DNA from: Annulohypoxylon bovei var. microspora
Lineage: Eukaryota; Ascomycota; Sordariomycetes; Xylariales; Hypoxylaceae
Direction of reading: 5' to 3'
Assembly (NCBI GenBank): GCA_022836615.1
Contig: MU405369.1
Location: forward strand, 20,587 to 84,586
Length of the DNA: 64,000 bases
This document shows, piece after piece, positions 46,378-58,651 of this stretch (position 1 is its first letter; every line of letters begins with the position of its first letter). The notes under the pieces were generated by a model. It ran no database searches. It was not told the DNA's origin and saw only the letters and a program-made list of their open reading frames with translations. A program made the position numbers and the translations under genes.

Positions 46378-47550
46378 ACGAATGACGCCGAATTCCGAGT
46401 TAGGAGCAATTGCCAGATCCTACGAAGGCTAGATCAAGCATTTTGAGCACACCTTCCTAACTTAAATTCAATACTCCAGCGAGTAAGTCGGCCTTATGGA
46501 AACCCCGGGAAAGCACGGAGATTGTTCGCTTTAGCAACTAGGTACAAGCATCTTAGTGCTCAGATCCAAACCTTACGACAGCCTACCCCACGATGTCTTT
46601 ATACACGACGATATGGATAGGACGAACCAACACCGGCGAATTAAGACCTGATATGACCAGGCAATTGGGGCATGGGATTATGCAGATGGGCTGGGCGCGA
46701 ATCTCGACGACAACATATCAGTCGTTACAGTCGGGTTGCGTATCTGCTATCCAGCATTTAATTTCTCGTAGCACCGCGACTAGTAGTTTGTACATTGGCG
46801 GCATACCGAATATTAGGCCGAGAGTTAAGGCTGATAGTCCTTGTCTACCGAACATGGGGGTTATCGCGCCCTAATTACCGTCAATAGCAATGTCAAACGA
46901 AACACAGTAAAAAGCTTTGTCTTTGTCAAGTCCTTAACTTTGAACTCATCCTTTAGTGACCACTGAACAGCCAGTCCATCTGAACAAGTTATAGTTGTAA
47001 ATTTGAGCTCGCATGAATCCCAGTTTTAGGGTTGTATACACAAAGTTCTTGTATCGCTCCTGTCGACACAAACATTCCCATCTTCGTTTCGCAAAATTCG
47101 AACGCCAGAACAAGAATAGGTTCGTCGCTATGCGAAATCTCCTTTATTGAGATGTATATCGTCTTATATATATAATCCGTTGTCTTCGTATCCAATTACA
47201 CAATCCTGTTTGTCTATAACTCGGAGCGGTTTGCATTCGTCTATGTTGTATCGGCGGTATAATACCTAGATAGTTGTGAGTTAATTAGAATATATGTGGC
47301 GCCCGGTTACGACAGAGTTCTCCTTGGGCGTATCGACATTATCCAATGAGGACTGCTTCGTAGCTCTTCATATCCTTCTCCCTACGGTAAAATGTCTATA
47401 TCCTGGTCCTGCGACACAAAATGTGAAGCTGAGGCTTCCAGGGCCTCCTCCTGGCATACTCGCAAAATTTGAGTAGTCAGAGATGATTGCCTCTTGCTTG
47501 AGTCATATCCTGTAAAAGTTATCCGGTCCCGTACTAGCTGGGCGTTTATT
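46378..47550. other. Intergenic, no gene seen
   Basis: 1.17 kb between Alb1 and GT15 3' ends. A 93-codon plus-strand frame at 46593-46874 has no motif and I do not call it. Confidence 0.5.
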
Positions 47551-49002
47551 CTAAAAGATCAAGCTGAGGAACCAAGTAGACCAAGGACGGTGCGCCGTAT
47601 TCGGTGCTTTCATCTTATTCAGGCAGTAAGTAGCATGATTTCTGTTCCGGCGACCGTCGCAATCGCAACGGCAGCCAACGCCACCCGGAATCTCGTCGGC
47701 CCAGGTCTTCTGGACTTCGTTTAGCGCTTGCGACTCGGGCAATTGGCCTTCTGGTGCGTTAGCCGGGCATTGATAATACCAATCGTGTCGATATCCAATA
47801 TCAGCGAAATGGTGCACCTGGTGTGGTTCCGCGAGCATGTTTACAGCGAGTGAATGGACCGCCGCATCACCCCACTAAATATATTTCAGTCAGCATATAC
47901 GACCCGAGTAAGGGAAAGCAAGGAAATGGAGGCTAGGTTAGGTGCATTGGTGCTTGGCGCATACGGACCCGTTCAAAGTAGAAACCACCAGTATGCTCTA
48001 GATGGTTGTAAAGGTCCTGATATTTAGGACCGCGGAAGAAATCCAGGTCGGCGATCTCGAAGTTGCTCCAATAATGACAGAGGTTCCAACCGTCTCCAGA
48101 ACTATCGCGGTGCGAGAACCAGCTCAATAGGCTGCGGAACGGCCACGGCGCCCATGATGCATCTACACTCGCCTTCCAGAGAGTGCTGCTTGGGATACCT
48201 TGTTTTTCCTTCCAGTCTGATACCTCCCTGAAGAGGCTAGGACACGTCCGTTTCTCCTCCCAGAGCGATATCGTGAAACCGTACACTTTTTTATGGCGAG
48301 CCATCTCGACGAAGGGATCGTAGGTAATCGAACACGAGAATTCGACGTCCGGTTCAAGTCGCCAGTACCACTTATACTTCTTGAGCGCTTCGATATTATA
48401 GAAACTCCTACACCGCCAATGTCTCAGTAAATTGCAACTTCGTAGTACAACCAGTGAACCTACCCGGAGAAAAAACGACACATGTGGTGGTATGTCTCCT
48501 TTCCAGCATACAATATTCCGCGATCGCCCTGATCTTTTATACTCGCTTGAGCGGCATCCTTATCCATCCAAGACGGGAACGTCCATTCTTCCTTAGGAAC
48601 GGACTCGAAAAAAACCGGCGCGCTAGTTGAGGCGTTCATGAGGGCTTTGAACTCGTCGCTCCAAGGCTCGTCGTTAAGGAAGACAATCGGGTAGCGAAAC
48701 CAACGGTTAAAGCGCTGCTCGATGCTTCGGACGGAGCGGGCCGCTTTCTCAGCCTCCTGGTTGCGCGCGAGCATAACAATAGCGGCGTTCTCGCGTGGGC
48801 TCTCAGGCGGTGTCGTCGGCGGTTCCTGGCATGATTCGTAGAAAGGCGTATCGAGCTCGCGCGAGGGTACGGGCACGCGATAGCGGGAGGCATGAAAGGC
48901 GACCTCGAGGAGGCATGCGGCGACTAATATCCAGAGAAAAGGCGACTGAAGCCATCCTCCTCTTCTCCTTCGCAGGCGCTGCAGCCGATGCAGCACCGAC
49001 AT
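47551..49002 (-). CDS. Alpha-1,2-mannosyltransferase, GT15 (KRE2/MNT1 family)
   Basis: Three exons (49002-48464, 48407-47969, 47874-47551), 433 residues. Type II Golgi membrane protein: short basic N-terminus then SPFLWILVAACLLEVAFHA. Catalytic domain motifs: AAIVMLARN, RFNRWFRYPIVFLNDE, YHHMCRFFSG-SFYN (across intron 1), YWRLEPDVEFSC, NLCHYWSNFEIADLDFFR, FYFER-WGDAAVHSLA (across intron 2) and HHFADIGYRHD with a Cys-rich end. The second donor is GTCCGT, a weak match, but only this choice gives the family junction. The family adds alpha-1,2-mannose to O- and N-glycans using GDP-mannose. Divergent to a second glycosyltransferase gene. Confidence 0.88.
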
Positions 49003-49815
49003 TCTTTCTAAAAAGAAACTTCCTCGCTGGCTACTATGGCCAGCTCATGAGTGGCACTTTCGAATCAACAATTAAATCCTTTGTCGCGAGGCCATCTACA
49101 CCAGCCTAATTGTTGATTGGAGTTCGAGTAATGTAAATGTTACCTTCAATTTTTAATGTCAAGGGGGTCCCTTTTTAAGAAGGTCCCATTTTACGTAGCT
49201 GTACCTATTAGCGTAGGGCGAAATAGTTTATTTTAGCGTTTGGTACGAATAGCACGTGTGCTGTATTGTACTGTAACTAACTAATAGGTAGACCCCTATT
49301 TTAGCTGAACTTTGCTAGTTGCTGCTGTCAGATTGCCTCAACCCTGACGCGTGTCGGAAGCTTAAACCCCGTTACAATGATAAAAGACATCCCATATGAT
49401 GTATTCTTGCATGAATTAAACTGTACAGCCCCACTGGTACTACAGGCATCACTTTTAATGGATGTGACGGATTCGTAGAAAGCAGGAGCTATCAACCCAA
49501 TAGTTCTTATTAAGCATCAAATGAAATCTTAATCAACTTCTCAGCTTCAGCTTCAAACTTTACGACTCCAAAACCAAACAAGAAAGTCATTAAACGATGT
49601 TATTTCGTTGATGGTATTAATAAATACATACATACCGTTTCATTAATAGGTACAAGAGCCGACGCTAGTGAATGCAACCGCGCGTCCGTGCTCTAGGGAT
49701 CGCCAAGACCACCGTAATTGGGTCCCTGCCTGTCTCCTTGGTGGTTTTTTTTTTTCGGACTCGTTGGCTAGGAGTCTGAAGGATATCTATTTACTACTTT
49801 CCAACACTCCCCAGC
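49003..49815. other. Divergent promoter between two glycosyltransferase genes
   Basis: 0.8 kb, AT-rich, with a T-run near 49748. No gene seen. Confidence 0.5.
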
Positions 49816-50943
49816 ATGCATTATGACATGGGACTGCTACGCCGACGCCGAATTTACTACCTCGTTCCCCTCACCTTCGCCTTTGTGCTTCTCAGTCCTC
49901 CTCTATGGCCCTCCGTAAGGCAATTCGGTGATCGCGTACGCCAGACTTTGCCGTTCGCGTATCAATGGAAAGTCCAACAAGATTTCGTGCCGACCCAACA
50001 CGAACTCGACTGCCTCTACGGCAACATTCCGAGATTGAACACCGGTAGCGATGAACAGATAGAACCGATACCGAACCATGTCCATTTCATATATGGCCTT
50101 AGCAACCCGTATAGCAAGCCCAGCGCCGGCACCTTCGACTTCCTCTGCTACTTAGCCATACGGAGCGCAATTGTGGGAATGAAGGCAGAAAAGGTTTCGC
50201 TCCACTACACTTATCTTGCAGACCCACCGTCTCCTGAACCAAATACGTCTCCTCTATCTAATCCGTGGATCCGCCACCTGAAAGACGATATTGAGCTGGT
50301 ATATCACTCACCGGAAGAGACGGCAGCATTGAAGAGTTCACCTGATGCGACCTGGCAAGTCGCCCACGTATCTGACATTCTCCGACTGAAGCTACTTCAA
50401 GAGCAGGGTGGTATTTATATGGACATGGACGCTTTTGGTTTCCGACCCTTCACCAATCTCTTGAAGTCGTCGCGCGATATAATGCTAGGTCACGAAGGTG
50501 GGAATCGCGGGGGCCTCTGCAATGCTATAATGGTTGCTCGAAAGAACAGCTCGTTCATAGCAAGATGGCTTAGAGAGTATAGCGGCGCGGACCTTTCCCA
50601 GGAGTGGAATTACCATAGCGTCGTCCTTCCTAAAGAGCTTGAGTTGGAACATCCGGACGAGGTCTGCACCTTACCCCCGAACACTTTCTTTTGGCCGACT
50701 TGGACCTGGAGCCATATCGAGTTTATGCATGAGCAGCTGAGTTCCGACGAGGCGCGCAAATGGGCCGCCGAGATAGACAAGAACGGCGGGAGCCTCTACG
50801 AGGATCAACTCGCTTATCACGCCTGGAGCCAGATGGCCTGGGAGAGGCATCTAAGCAAGTTGACCCCCGAGATCGTAAGGAAACGCGACACGAGATTCAA
50901 TATGCTTGTACGGGACTTTTTACAGAATGACTTGGGGCGATAG
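49816..50943 (+). CDS. DXD-motif glycosyltransferase, GT32-like
   Basis: Single exon, 375 residues. Basic N-terminus (LLRRRR) and one signal anchor (IYYLVPLTFAFVLLSPP) imply a type II Golgi protein. IPNHVHFIYGL opens the catalytic domain. ATWQVAHVSDILRLKLL and EQGGIYMDMDAFGFRPF form the DXD sugar-nucleotide-binding region typical of GT32 (OCH1 and related) enzymes. Donor sugar cannot be read. Start at 49816; a second Met four codons later is possible. Confidence 0.85.
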   Translation: MHYDMGLLRRRRIYYLVPLTFAFVLLSPPLWPSVRQFGDRVRQTLPFAYQWKVQQDFVPTQHELDCLYGNIPRLNTGSDEQIEPIPNHVHFIYGLSNPYSKPSAGTFDFLCYLAIRSAIVGMKAEKVSLHYTYLADPPSPEPNTSPLSNPWIRHLKDDIELVYHSPEETAALKSSPDATWQVAHVSDILRLKLLQEQGGIYMDMDAFGFRPFTNLLKSSRDIMLGHEGGNRGGLCNAIMVARKNSSFIARWLREYSGADLSQEWNYHSVVLPKELELEHPDEVCTLPPNTFFWPTWTWSHIEFMHEQLSSDEARKWAAEIDKNGGSLYEDQLAYHAWSQMAWERHLSKLTPEIVRKRDTRFNMLVRDFLQNDLGR

Positions 50944-51781
50944 TAAAGGTACTAGTCGGATGGGAGGAGGTAATGCCGCAGGACTGAGGAGCGTGACGTT
51001 TAATGAGTGATTAGGATTTCGCCTGGTTTTGTATAAAATTAGCATCCCAAGGAGTTTGGCCAGTGGTGCTTTTAGATCATTCTACAGCTCTGTATTTCTC
51101 GGATGAATCAAATCTAATAGCCTCTTCAGTATAACGTGTACCCGATATCAGTGCGCCAGGTGTTTAAGGGCCAATTCGTCTAATGTGTTAAGAAATATTA
51201 GTTGTGTTGATTCAGCAAGTTTATCAACATCGCCTTACCGCGGACAACCCGGTATTGGACAAATACTACTACAATTTGAGGATTCAATACCGGGAAAATG
51301 ACCAAGACGCTTATATTCCATGCTTAATGTATAAAGTTAACCAATTCCGCCCTCAACTGTAGGTATATTAGAAAAACGCCTCCAATAAAGGCTATCTTTA
51401 GAGTGCTTATGTAACCTAGTAGTTAGCGCTTTCAACTCATTCACAGAGAACGTTCGTGTCATATCCAGAACAACATTCCCGTGGAATGAATGAGCCCCAT
51501 GATTCTATGATCGCCCAGTCGACCATCCTTAGCCGAGAACAATCCCTTTATAATCTACATTGTTTTAGCGGTGAAGAAATGATTGTTTCCATTATTCTTG
51601 ACAATCCACTAGCAGAGACAGCCTCTTTCATTTGATTTCTCTCATTTTCGCTGCTCAAACATTGAAAAGCATAACAGTCGATGGATTCATCGAGAGTTTT
51701 GAGGGTGGACTTCATTGAAATTCCCCCTGACCACACCATCATCTGCAATAGAAAAAAGCAAAGCATCAATTTTCCTCCAAG
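50944..51781. other. Intergenic, no gene seen
   Basis: No gene. A weak tRNA-like stretch near 51415 was considered and rejected. Confidence 0.5.
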
Positions 51782-52501
51782 ATGACAACAACTTCTGAAG
51801 ACATCGTGGTGTCTATCACCACTCCGATGCCCCATCGATATATATACGTCCCGAAAGGAAGTCCCTATAAGACTTTGAATTGTCGAAAGAAAACGCGAGA
51901 AGAGGGTCATCCTGTGTATGTCGTACAAAATGCCAAGGGCCAGCAAATGGGCATCCGAGTACCGATCGCGATTTTTGAGCGCGTCCAGGAAAAGTTTGAG
52001 GAAACACAAGAATCGCGAGCGCAAGCCGTGAAGAAGAGAGACAAAAAGATGGAGACCGATTTCACCAAGTCCATCCTCTCGCAATTCCCACAGATCCCCA
52101 CTGCGGAGGTTCCAGACATTGTTAAACAAGCTATGAAGAAACACAGTGGACGAGTTGGCAGAACCGGAATGTTAGACATTGTTGAGAAAGTGCAGCTAGG
52201 TGTCCGCGCCCATATTCGACACAAGTATACCGATTATGAAAAGTTGTTGAACAACAACGTCTCGAGAGATGAGGCGCGAGCTCAGATCCACGAGAAAGTC
52301 GATAAGATTGTCTTGGAATGGGGAGGGACGCCCAAAGCAAGCAACAAGGATGGTTCCTCGGCTCAAACTAGCAATCATGGCGAGAAATCATTCCGTAAGC
52401 CCTCTAGGAGGAGGAAATGCCCCGGAAAGTCTGGACGTAGCATCCTCCGAGCGAAAAAGAGGGCCAGGAGACGCGCGAGCGCCTCGGCAGCACTATCATA
52501 G
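51782..52501 (+). CDS. DUF2293 domain protein
   Basis: Single exon, 239 residues. Reads RYIYVPKGSPYKTLNCRK, VYVVQNAKGQQMGIRVP, FPQIPTAEVPDIVKQAMKKH, GRVGRTG, and AHIRHKYTDYEKLL, matching the fungal DUF2293 pattern of unknown function. The C-terminal 60 residues are very basic (RKPSRRRKCP, RAKKRARRRA), likely a nuclear or nucleic-acid-binding tail. The long minus-strand frames over it are shadows. Confidence 0.87.
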   Translation: MTTTSEDIVVSITTPMPHRYIYVPKGSPYKTLNCRKKTREEGHPVYVVQNAKGQQMGIRVPIAIFERVQEKFEETQESRAQAVKKRDKKMETDFTKSILSQFPQIPTAEVPDIVKQAMKKHSGRVGRTGMLDIVEKVQLGVRAHIRHKYTDYEKLLNNNVSRDEARAQIHEKVDKIVLEWGGTPKASNKDGSSAQTSNHGEKSFRKPSRRRKCPGKSGRSILRAKKRARRRASASAALS

Positions 52502-52805
52502 AGACTGGATTGGACGGTGCATTGTGCGTATATTCATGATCGCAATTCTGAATCACCGGTTTTCGTTGAAAAGGGTGATTGTGTAAAGGAGTTTAGCTTG
52601 TCTTTTTGTATAAAAATGTAGGATTAGTTCTTGAACCTGAAGCATCGAGCCATAGTTTCAAAATATACCCCATGGCTCCCATTATGATCTCAACGTCCAA
52701 TAGGTGCATAGTCTCGTAACTTTAGGATATCGATAACTTAATTATCCACGACAACACTTGTTAGAATTACTACCTAATAGTTAGGAATCTCTAAGCATAT
52801 TAACT
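52502..52805. other. Convergent 3' intergenic region
   Basis: Short spacer between DUF2293 and arabinanase genes. No gene. Confidence 0.5.
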
Positions 52806-53890
52806 TTAGACTACAGGCCAACCACTCGAAAAATTGATAGTGTTCCACCCAAACTGCTTCTGGCCATCCGCATAGCCAATCGTAGTATTAACATAGTGAT
52901 AATAGAGAATCTGTGAGACATTAGTGTTATCCAAGAAAGTATCTGAGTATTTTACTCACAGGTCCATGCGTAGGATCATTGTACACTCCTTGTCCTCCCG
53001 GTCCATAGATATTTCCATGAGACTCAAGAACCACGGTTCCACCGCTACTAGTGCAAGCCTTGCCAGTAGCATCCACGAACCCTCCAGTCGCAGAGGTAGA
53101 TCGGCAAACCATGACCTTATACTCACCACCGGCCGCTGGCTTGCTGGTATCGTAACCGCAGCACTGGCCTTTACTGTAAAACAAGTAGTAATAGTTTCCA
53201 TTCTTGAATATAAAGGAGCCCTCCTCATCAGCCTTGACTGGGTCATAGGCGACTTGGTAGCTGGAAGCGCCGCTTGCCACGGCTTCCGGCGTGCTCGTCA
53301 TCGCTACTTGGTAGATATCCTGCCAGAAGCTGCCAAAGGTAAGGTAGTATGTCCCGTCAGCATTGATGAGGTTAGCGTCAATCGCATTGTATGGCTTGCC
53401 AGACGCTGACTCGATTCCAGTGGACCCGAGGTCCGTCCAGGTGCCCACATCCAAGCTCGAGGATGTTGCAACTCCAATAGCAGAGTCTTGAACTCCAAAT
53501 GTGCTGACGGAATAATAAAGATAGTATGTACTACCAATTAAGGAGACATCCGGGGCCTGTTCTCATGGTAACAAGTCAGGTAAAAATGATCGAATAAACA
53601 GGTGTCCAGCGTTGACTCACCCAAAGATTTTGATTCCCATCGAGGTTGATTTTTGAACCCGAAGGGAGCGCCGCGCCTTTGTACGTCCACGGGCCTGTGA
53701 TATCCGGAGCGGTATGGACCGCTATCTTGCCGTTGGTAGAGAAGCGGAAGTAGGTGCCATCTGATCGTCGGATGATAGACGGATCATGCGTGTTGGTGCA
53801 AGTACCCGAGCATGCACCGGGATTGGCGTACCCGGACACGACGCTCATAAACGGCAGAAGGCCCCAAATTGCAGTAGAGATCCTCATCAT
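52806..53890 (-). CDS. Secreted endo-1,5-alpha-L-arabinanase, GH43
   Basis: Three exons (53890-53621, 53556-52960, 52910-52806), 323 residues, standard length for the family. Signal peptide [19 protein letters not shown]. Five-bladed propeller motifs: [19 protein letters not shown] (catalytic base Asp), [18 protein letters not shown] (formed across intron 1), [20 protein letters not shown] (pKa-modulating Asp), [19 protein letters not shown] (Glu region, general acid), and [13 protein letters not shown]. The enzyme inverts and cuts alpha-1,5-linked arabinan of plant pectin, suggesting a plant-associated or saprotrophic lifestyle. Confidence 0.93.
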
Positions 53891-55090
53891 ATTTACGCTT
53901 AACCCTATAGAAAGTACTGGATTCTAGGTAGAAAGAGAATTGCTCAGGGCAAGCCAATATCCAAATTCACTGGAAATATATTAACATTAATAAAGAGGTC
54001 AACCGGCAACCTCGGCGTCTATAACAGATTCCATGTCTGTGGGCTTCCTCGATTAGGAAATCTGGGCATCCCGTTGGCGGTCTCCAATTGGAGGGATCTG
54101 AGCCTGGATTTCACCGTGGAGGGTTACCAGTGGGAGGGTCTGGTCTGATATGCGCACCACTCAACAACAACACGCTAGAGTTACAGTTAAAATTATAAAC
54201 ATTTGAAATCTCATACAACTATCTAGGTGTGCTTTTTTAGGAAGCTGTTATGGATTAGGGTTTCTCTTTTCATAGCCGTCGTCGCACGCAGCTGAGGAGA
54301 AGTTCCAGGTGTCTCAAGTTATCCGAGCCTATCCCCATGGAGTTCGAAAGTCCCTTGGCTTTGATGTAGAAAAAAATGAATTAGAGAGCGATGAGAAGGT
54401 ATCTTAAGGAACCGGGTTAAGAGGAGGATTACGTATGAATACTTTTAACATGAGACTTTACCTCGTTGTGTTAACATACCTATTTAATAATTAGTATGCC
54501 ATTTGAATTTCTTAAGATTCCGCTGGCCTTGCTTAGCATAATTTAATCAAATTAACTATGCCTTGAAATCAACTCAGGTGGGTTCAATTATGAAATTCTC
54601 CACCATACAAGCCCACACTTTGCTGTCCTTACGTAATCCATCAGTTGACTTGGGATCTAAGCTTTTAACTTGGCGAGATTTTTGCATGATGCGGCGAAAC
54701 TCGACCATCACGTACATAATTTCAAAACTTAGTTGATTCGATAATAGATCCAAAATTTGAAAAATAAGATTCTAAGGTTATCTTAGATCTTTCAAAGGTC
54801 TTCTCTGCCTTGCCACGCCTCGCCCCTTGGGAGGATGGCCTTGAGGTTTGGACCAGGGACCATTGGGGAACAGAGCAGACAAAGGACACACTACCTATGT
54901 ATGTATACCGCATTCTGCAGGTACAAGGGGTTAGAGCTCCTTGCGCAACAACTTAGTTGTTTTCTATCTGCTAGGTTTGCATCGTGATAAGATCAAGTTT
55001 ACGAAAATTCCAGCTCCGAGGCGAAAACAACGATTTCTCGTAGGGGATCTGTACTAGGCTGTAGATCGCCTTGACTTATCTCAACGAGTT
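53891..55090. other. Intergenic before the AT-rich block
   Basis: 1.2 kb of moderate GC with no gene. A 63-codon minus-strand frame near 54722-54913 is not supported. Confidence 0.5.
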
Positions 55091-55094
55091 CAGC

Positions 55095-57060
55095 CCACAA
55101 TTCGAAGAACGAGCGGGCTGCGCCCGCCCGCGCCCGCTTCAGCCACATGGCCTTAGCGGCCATAGTCCGTATCATTATATCTATAAGGCTGAAGCATAAC
55201 GTTCTTCGAATTATAATTTAAATACAAATAGGTTTAAAAAAATTCATATGTTAGTAATACCTACGATTATTTTTTTATACGAAAAAATCCGACGTTAAAA
55301 TATGTATTTAAAATCGAAATTTTTTAAAAGAATTTAATAACGTTTTTAATTATAATATTATTATAATTTATATAATATTTTTTAAAATAATAAAATTAAA
55401 TATATTATACTTTATAAAAACCTTATAATTATTTTTAAAACCTTTTTAATTAATTTAACGTATATAAAAATTAATTTAAATTAATATTATAATTATCATT
55501 TTTTTTATAAAAAAACCTTTTATAAAAACCATTATTATATAATTAAAAAAAACCGGCAAATTTACGAAATATATTTATTAATTAATTCCTTTATATTTAA
55601 TTTATTTTAAATAATTTTACATTTAAGTTATTTATGTGTTAATTTATTATAATTAATATTATGTTAATATTTTTATTAAAAAACGCGATGCGTAATTTAA
55701 AACACGACTTAAACCACGATTTAAAATGTAACTTAAAATGCGACTTAAAACGCGATTTAAAATGCGATTTAAAGGTTTCATAAACTTAAGAAAATATTAA
55801 TAAATATCTTTAATATATAAAATAATTATTTATTTAAAAAATATATTATTTATTATATAATTAAAAAATTAATTAAAAAATAAGGTTTTTTTTTTAAAAT
55901 AATAAATAATAAAATTAAAAATTATTAATGTTTAAATTAAATTTTAAGAATTCGTGGGGTGGGGTAAAAAAAGGGATATAACGCGTTTAATTAATTAAAA
56001 AATAATGTAATTAAAAAAATATAAATAAAATTCTTAAATATTAATTTAAGCTCGTTGAAATAAGCCTTAACGTGATGAAGCCCGATTACTTTATTTTAAC
56101 GAGCTTAAACTAATATTTAAAAATTTCGTTTATATTTTTTTAACCACATTATTTTTTAATTAATTAAACGCGTTATATCCTTTTTTTTACTTTATTCCAC
56201 GAATTTTTAAAGTTTAATTTAAACACCAATGGTTTTTAATTTTATTATTTATTATTTTAAAAAAAAAAACCTCACTTTTTAATTAATTTTTTAATCGTAT
56301 AATAAATGATATATCTTTTAAGTAAATAATCATTTTATATATTAAAAATATTTATTAACATTTTTTTAAATTTATGAAACCTTTAAATCACGTTTTAAAT
56401 TACATTTTAAATTACATTTTAAATTACATTTTAAATCGCGGTTTAAATCACGTTTTAAATCGCATATCACGTTTTTTAATAAAAATGTTAACATAATATT
56501 AATTGTAATAAATTAACATATAAATAATTTAAACATAAAATTATTTAAAATAAATTAAATATAAAAAAATTAATTAATAAATATATTTTATAAGTTTATT
56601 AATTTTTTTTAATTATATGGTAATAATTTTTATAAAAGGTTTTTTTATAAAAAAAATAATAATCGTAACATTAATTTAAATTGATTTTTATATACATTAA
56701 ATTAATTAAAAAGGTTTTAAAAATAATTATAAGGTTTTTATAAAATATAATATATTTAATTTTATTATTTTAAAAAACGTTATATAAATTATAATAATAT
56801 CGCGATTAAAAACATTATTAAATTTTTTTAAAAAATTTCGATTTTAAATACATATTTTAACGTTAAATTTCTTCGTATAAAAAAATAATTATAAGTGTTA
56901 TTAATATATAAATTTTTTTAAATTTATTTATATTTAAACCATAATTCGAAAAACGTTATATTTTAACTTTATAAATATAATAACACAAATTATGGCCGTT
57001 AAAGTTATATGGTTAAAGTAAGCGCGGGTAAACGCAACCCGTTCGTTTTTCGAATTATAA
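55095..57060. repeat. ~1.96 kb imperfect palindrome (foldback-like), RIP-degraded
   Basis: Two arms of about 980 bp face each other around a short spacer centred near 56077. They match outward from the centre (AGCTCGTTGAAATAA-type at 56050 and TTATTTTAACGAGCT near 56095) to the tips (AATTCGAAGAACG at 55097 and its degraded complement ending about 57051). Each arm carries about eight copies of a 12-bp unit near CGATTTAAAATG (55685-55780 and 56380-56465). Differences between the arms are mostly C/T and G/A transitions. The outer 100 bp of the left arm is still GC-rich. Confidence 0.8.
55097..55210. repeat. Un-mutated GC-rich tip with nested inverted repeats
   Basis: AATTCGAAGAACG (55097) and CGTTCTTCGAATT (55198) enclose a GC-rich run and an inner CTTCAGCC/GGCTGAAG pair and ATGGCC-GGCCAT pair. 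The same structure appears in AT-converted form at 56942-57057. It may be a nested short element or the terminus of the larger one. Confidence 0.6.
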
Positions 57061-58353
57061 GTTAAACTCGTTAAAATAACGATTATTTATTTACTTTTAT
57101 ATTATTATAAAAGTACGTAAATTATTAATTTAAAAGCCAATGGCTTATATATCCCGGTTAAACATAATAATTAAGTTAAATACTTATGTATATATTAAGT
57201 TTTATTTTTAATTTAAAAATATAAATAAATTGGTAGAAAATTGCCGTTAAGGTCGGTGATTATAAGTAAATATTTTTTATGTAATAATTTTATAATTAAA
57301 TAATTAAAATTTAATATTAATTTATTATTTTAATTATATATTTCACTTTTAAAGCTTATAACCGAATCGTATATACGTGATATTATAAAAAAATAAATAA
57401 AAAAAAATAATAATTATATTATTTATTAAATTATTATTACATTAATTAAATATATAATTATATAATTTAATATTATAATTATTTTTTTATTTAAATACCG
57501 ATGAATATTTATTTCTTTAATTTAATTTATTTTAATAAAAAAATTATTTTTAAAAAAAGAATTTTATTTTATATAAATATATAATTATATCGTAAATTAA
57601 TTTTAAAATAAACGTGGGTAATTATACGATTAAATTTAAAAGATTTTATAAAAATTCGAAAATAATAATATAAACTTTATAATGTAAATATTATTATAAA
57701 CGTATTTTTAAAACTTTAATATTTCGTTATTTAATTCCATTCATTTAATATTATAACATTTAATGCGGGTTAATGTATTTAATAAAATGTATGCTTAAAC
57801 CCGAAATGAATTATTATTATTAAATACGTAATTAAATATATAACTTTTTTTTATAATTTAATTTAATTAAAAAACCACCATTTAAATTAATTTATTACGG
57901 TTTATAAAATTAATCGTCCGTTTTTAAAACTTAAAACGTTATATATCGTTAATATTTTTTTTAAATTAAAAATTTAATAATATAATTATTTAATAATTAT
58001 TTAATAAAAGCTTAAAAAATTATAATTTATTATTAAAAAAGGGTTTTTTTTTTAATGTTTTTTTATATTATGTGTCGAATAATTATAAATTTTTATTATT
58101 AACGACATATAATATAATTTAAAATCGTTTTATAAATAAATATAATAATAAAAAATTAATGTACCGGCTTTATTAAATTCCACATTATTAAAATATTATA
58201 AATTATAATTAATATAATGTATGTATTTTTAACTTTTAATTACGTTTTAAAAAACTTTTAAACTTTTTTTAAATTAAAATGTAAAATAACCGAAAATAAG
58301 TTAATTAAAAAAATAAATATTTAAAATTAATAAATATAAGTTTATAAAATCCG
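57061..58353. other. AT-rich degraded sequence, nothing identifiable
   Basis: Nearly pure A/T with scattered CG; reading frames are destroyed. Presumably an older RIP-mutated repeat. Confidence 0.6.
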
Positions 58354-58651
58354 TGTTATAAATTAAAAACCCGGAAAGTTAATTAAAATAAAAATTAACG
58401 CGAGTTTATATTATAATTATAAATGTAATAAGCGTGGGTTTTTATAATAAAGTTATTAATAACTTTAAATGGGTCGTGGAAGTTATTAAAACATATATAA
58501 AAAAAGTTTCCATGTTAATTAATTTAATTTATATTTTTAAACATAAATATTATAACTTTAAAAACGAAAAATTATTATTTTTTTCTTTTTTTTTTATTAA
58601 TAAAAATAATTTTATTTTTAACCCCATATAATATAAGTTTATCGTTGTTTA
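58354..58651 (+). repeat. 5' LTR of the gypsy element
   Basis: Begins TGTTATAAATTAAAAAC and aligns along its length with 63704-64000; differences are almost all transitions. The end is approximate because the partner copy is truncated by the window. Confidence 0.8.

Noticed and set aside
46593..46874. 93-codon plus-strand frame
   Set aside because: No motif, no splice partners, no coding bias visible.
51405..51480. tRNA-like stretch (CTAGTAGTTAGCGC, GTTCGTGTC)
   Set aside because: A-box-like and B-box-like parts are present, but no acceptor stem and no proper anticodon arm form.
51548..52340. Minus-strand frames over the DUF2293 gene
   Set aside because: Shadows of a well-supported gene on the other strand.
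58434..58631. 65-codon plus-strand frame
   Set aside because: Lies within the AT-converted 5' LTR; a by-product of low GC and not a gene.
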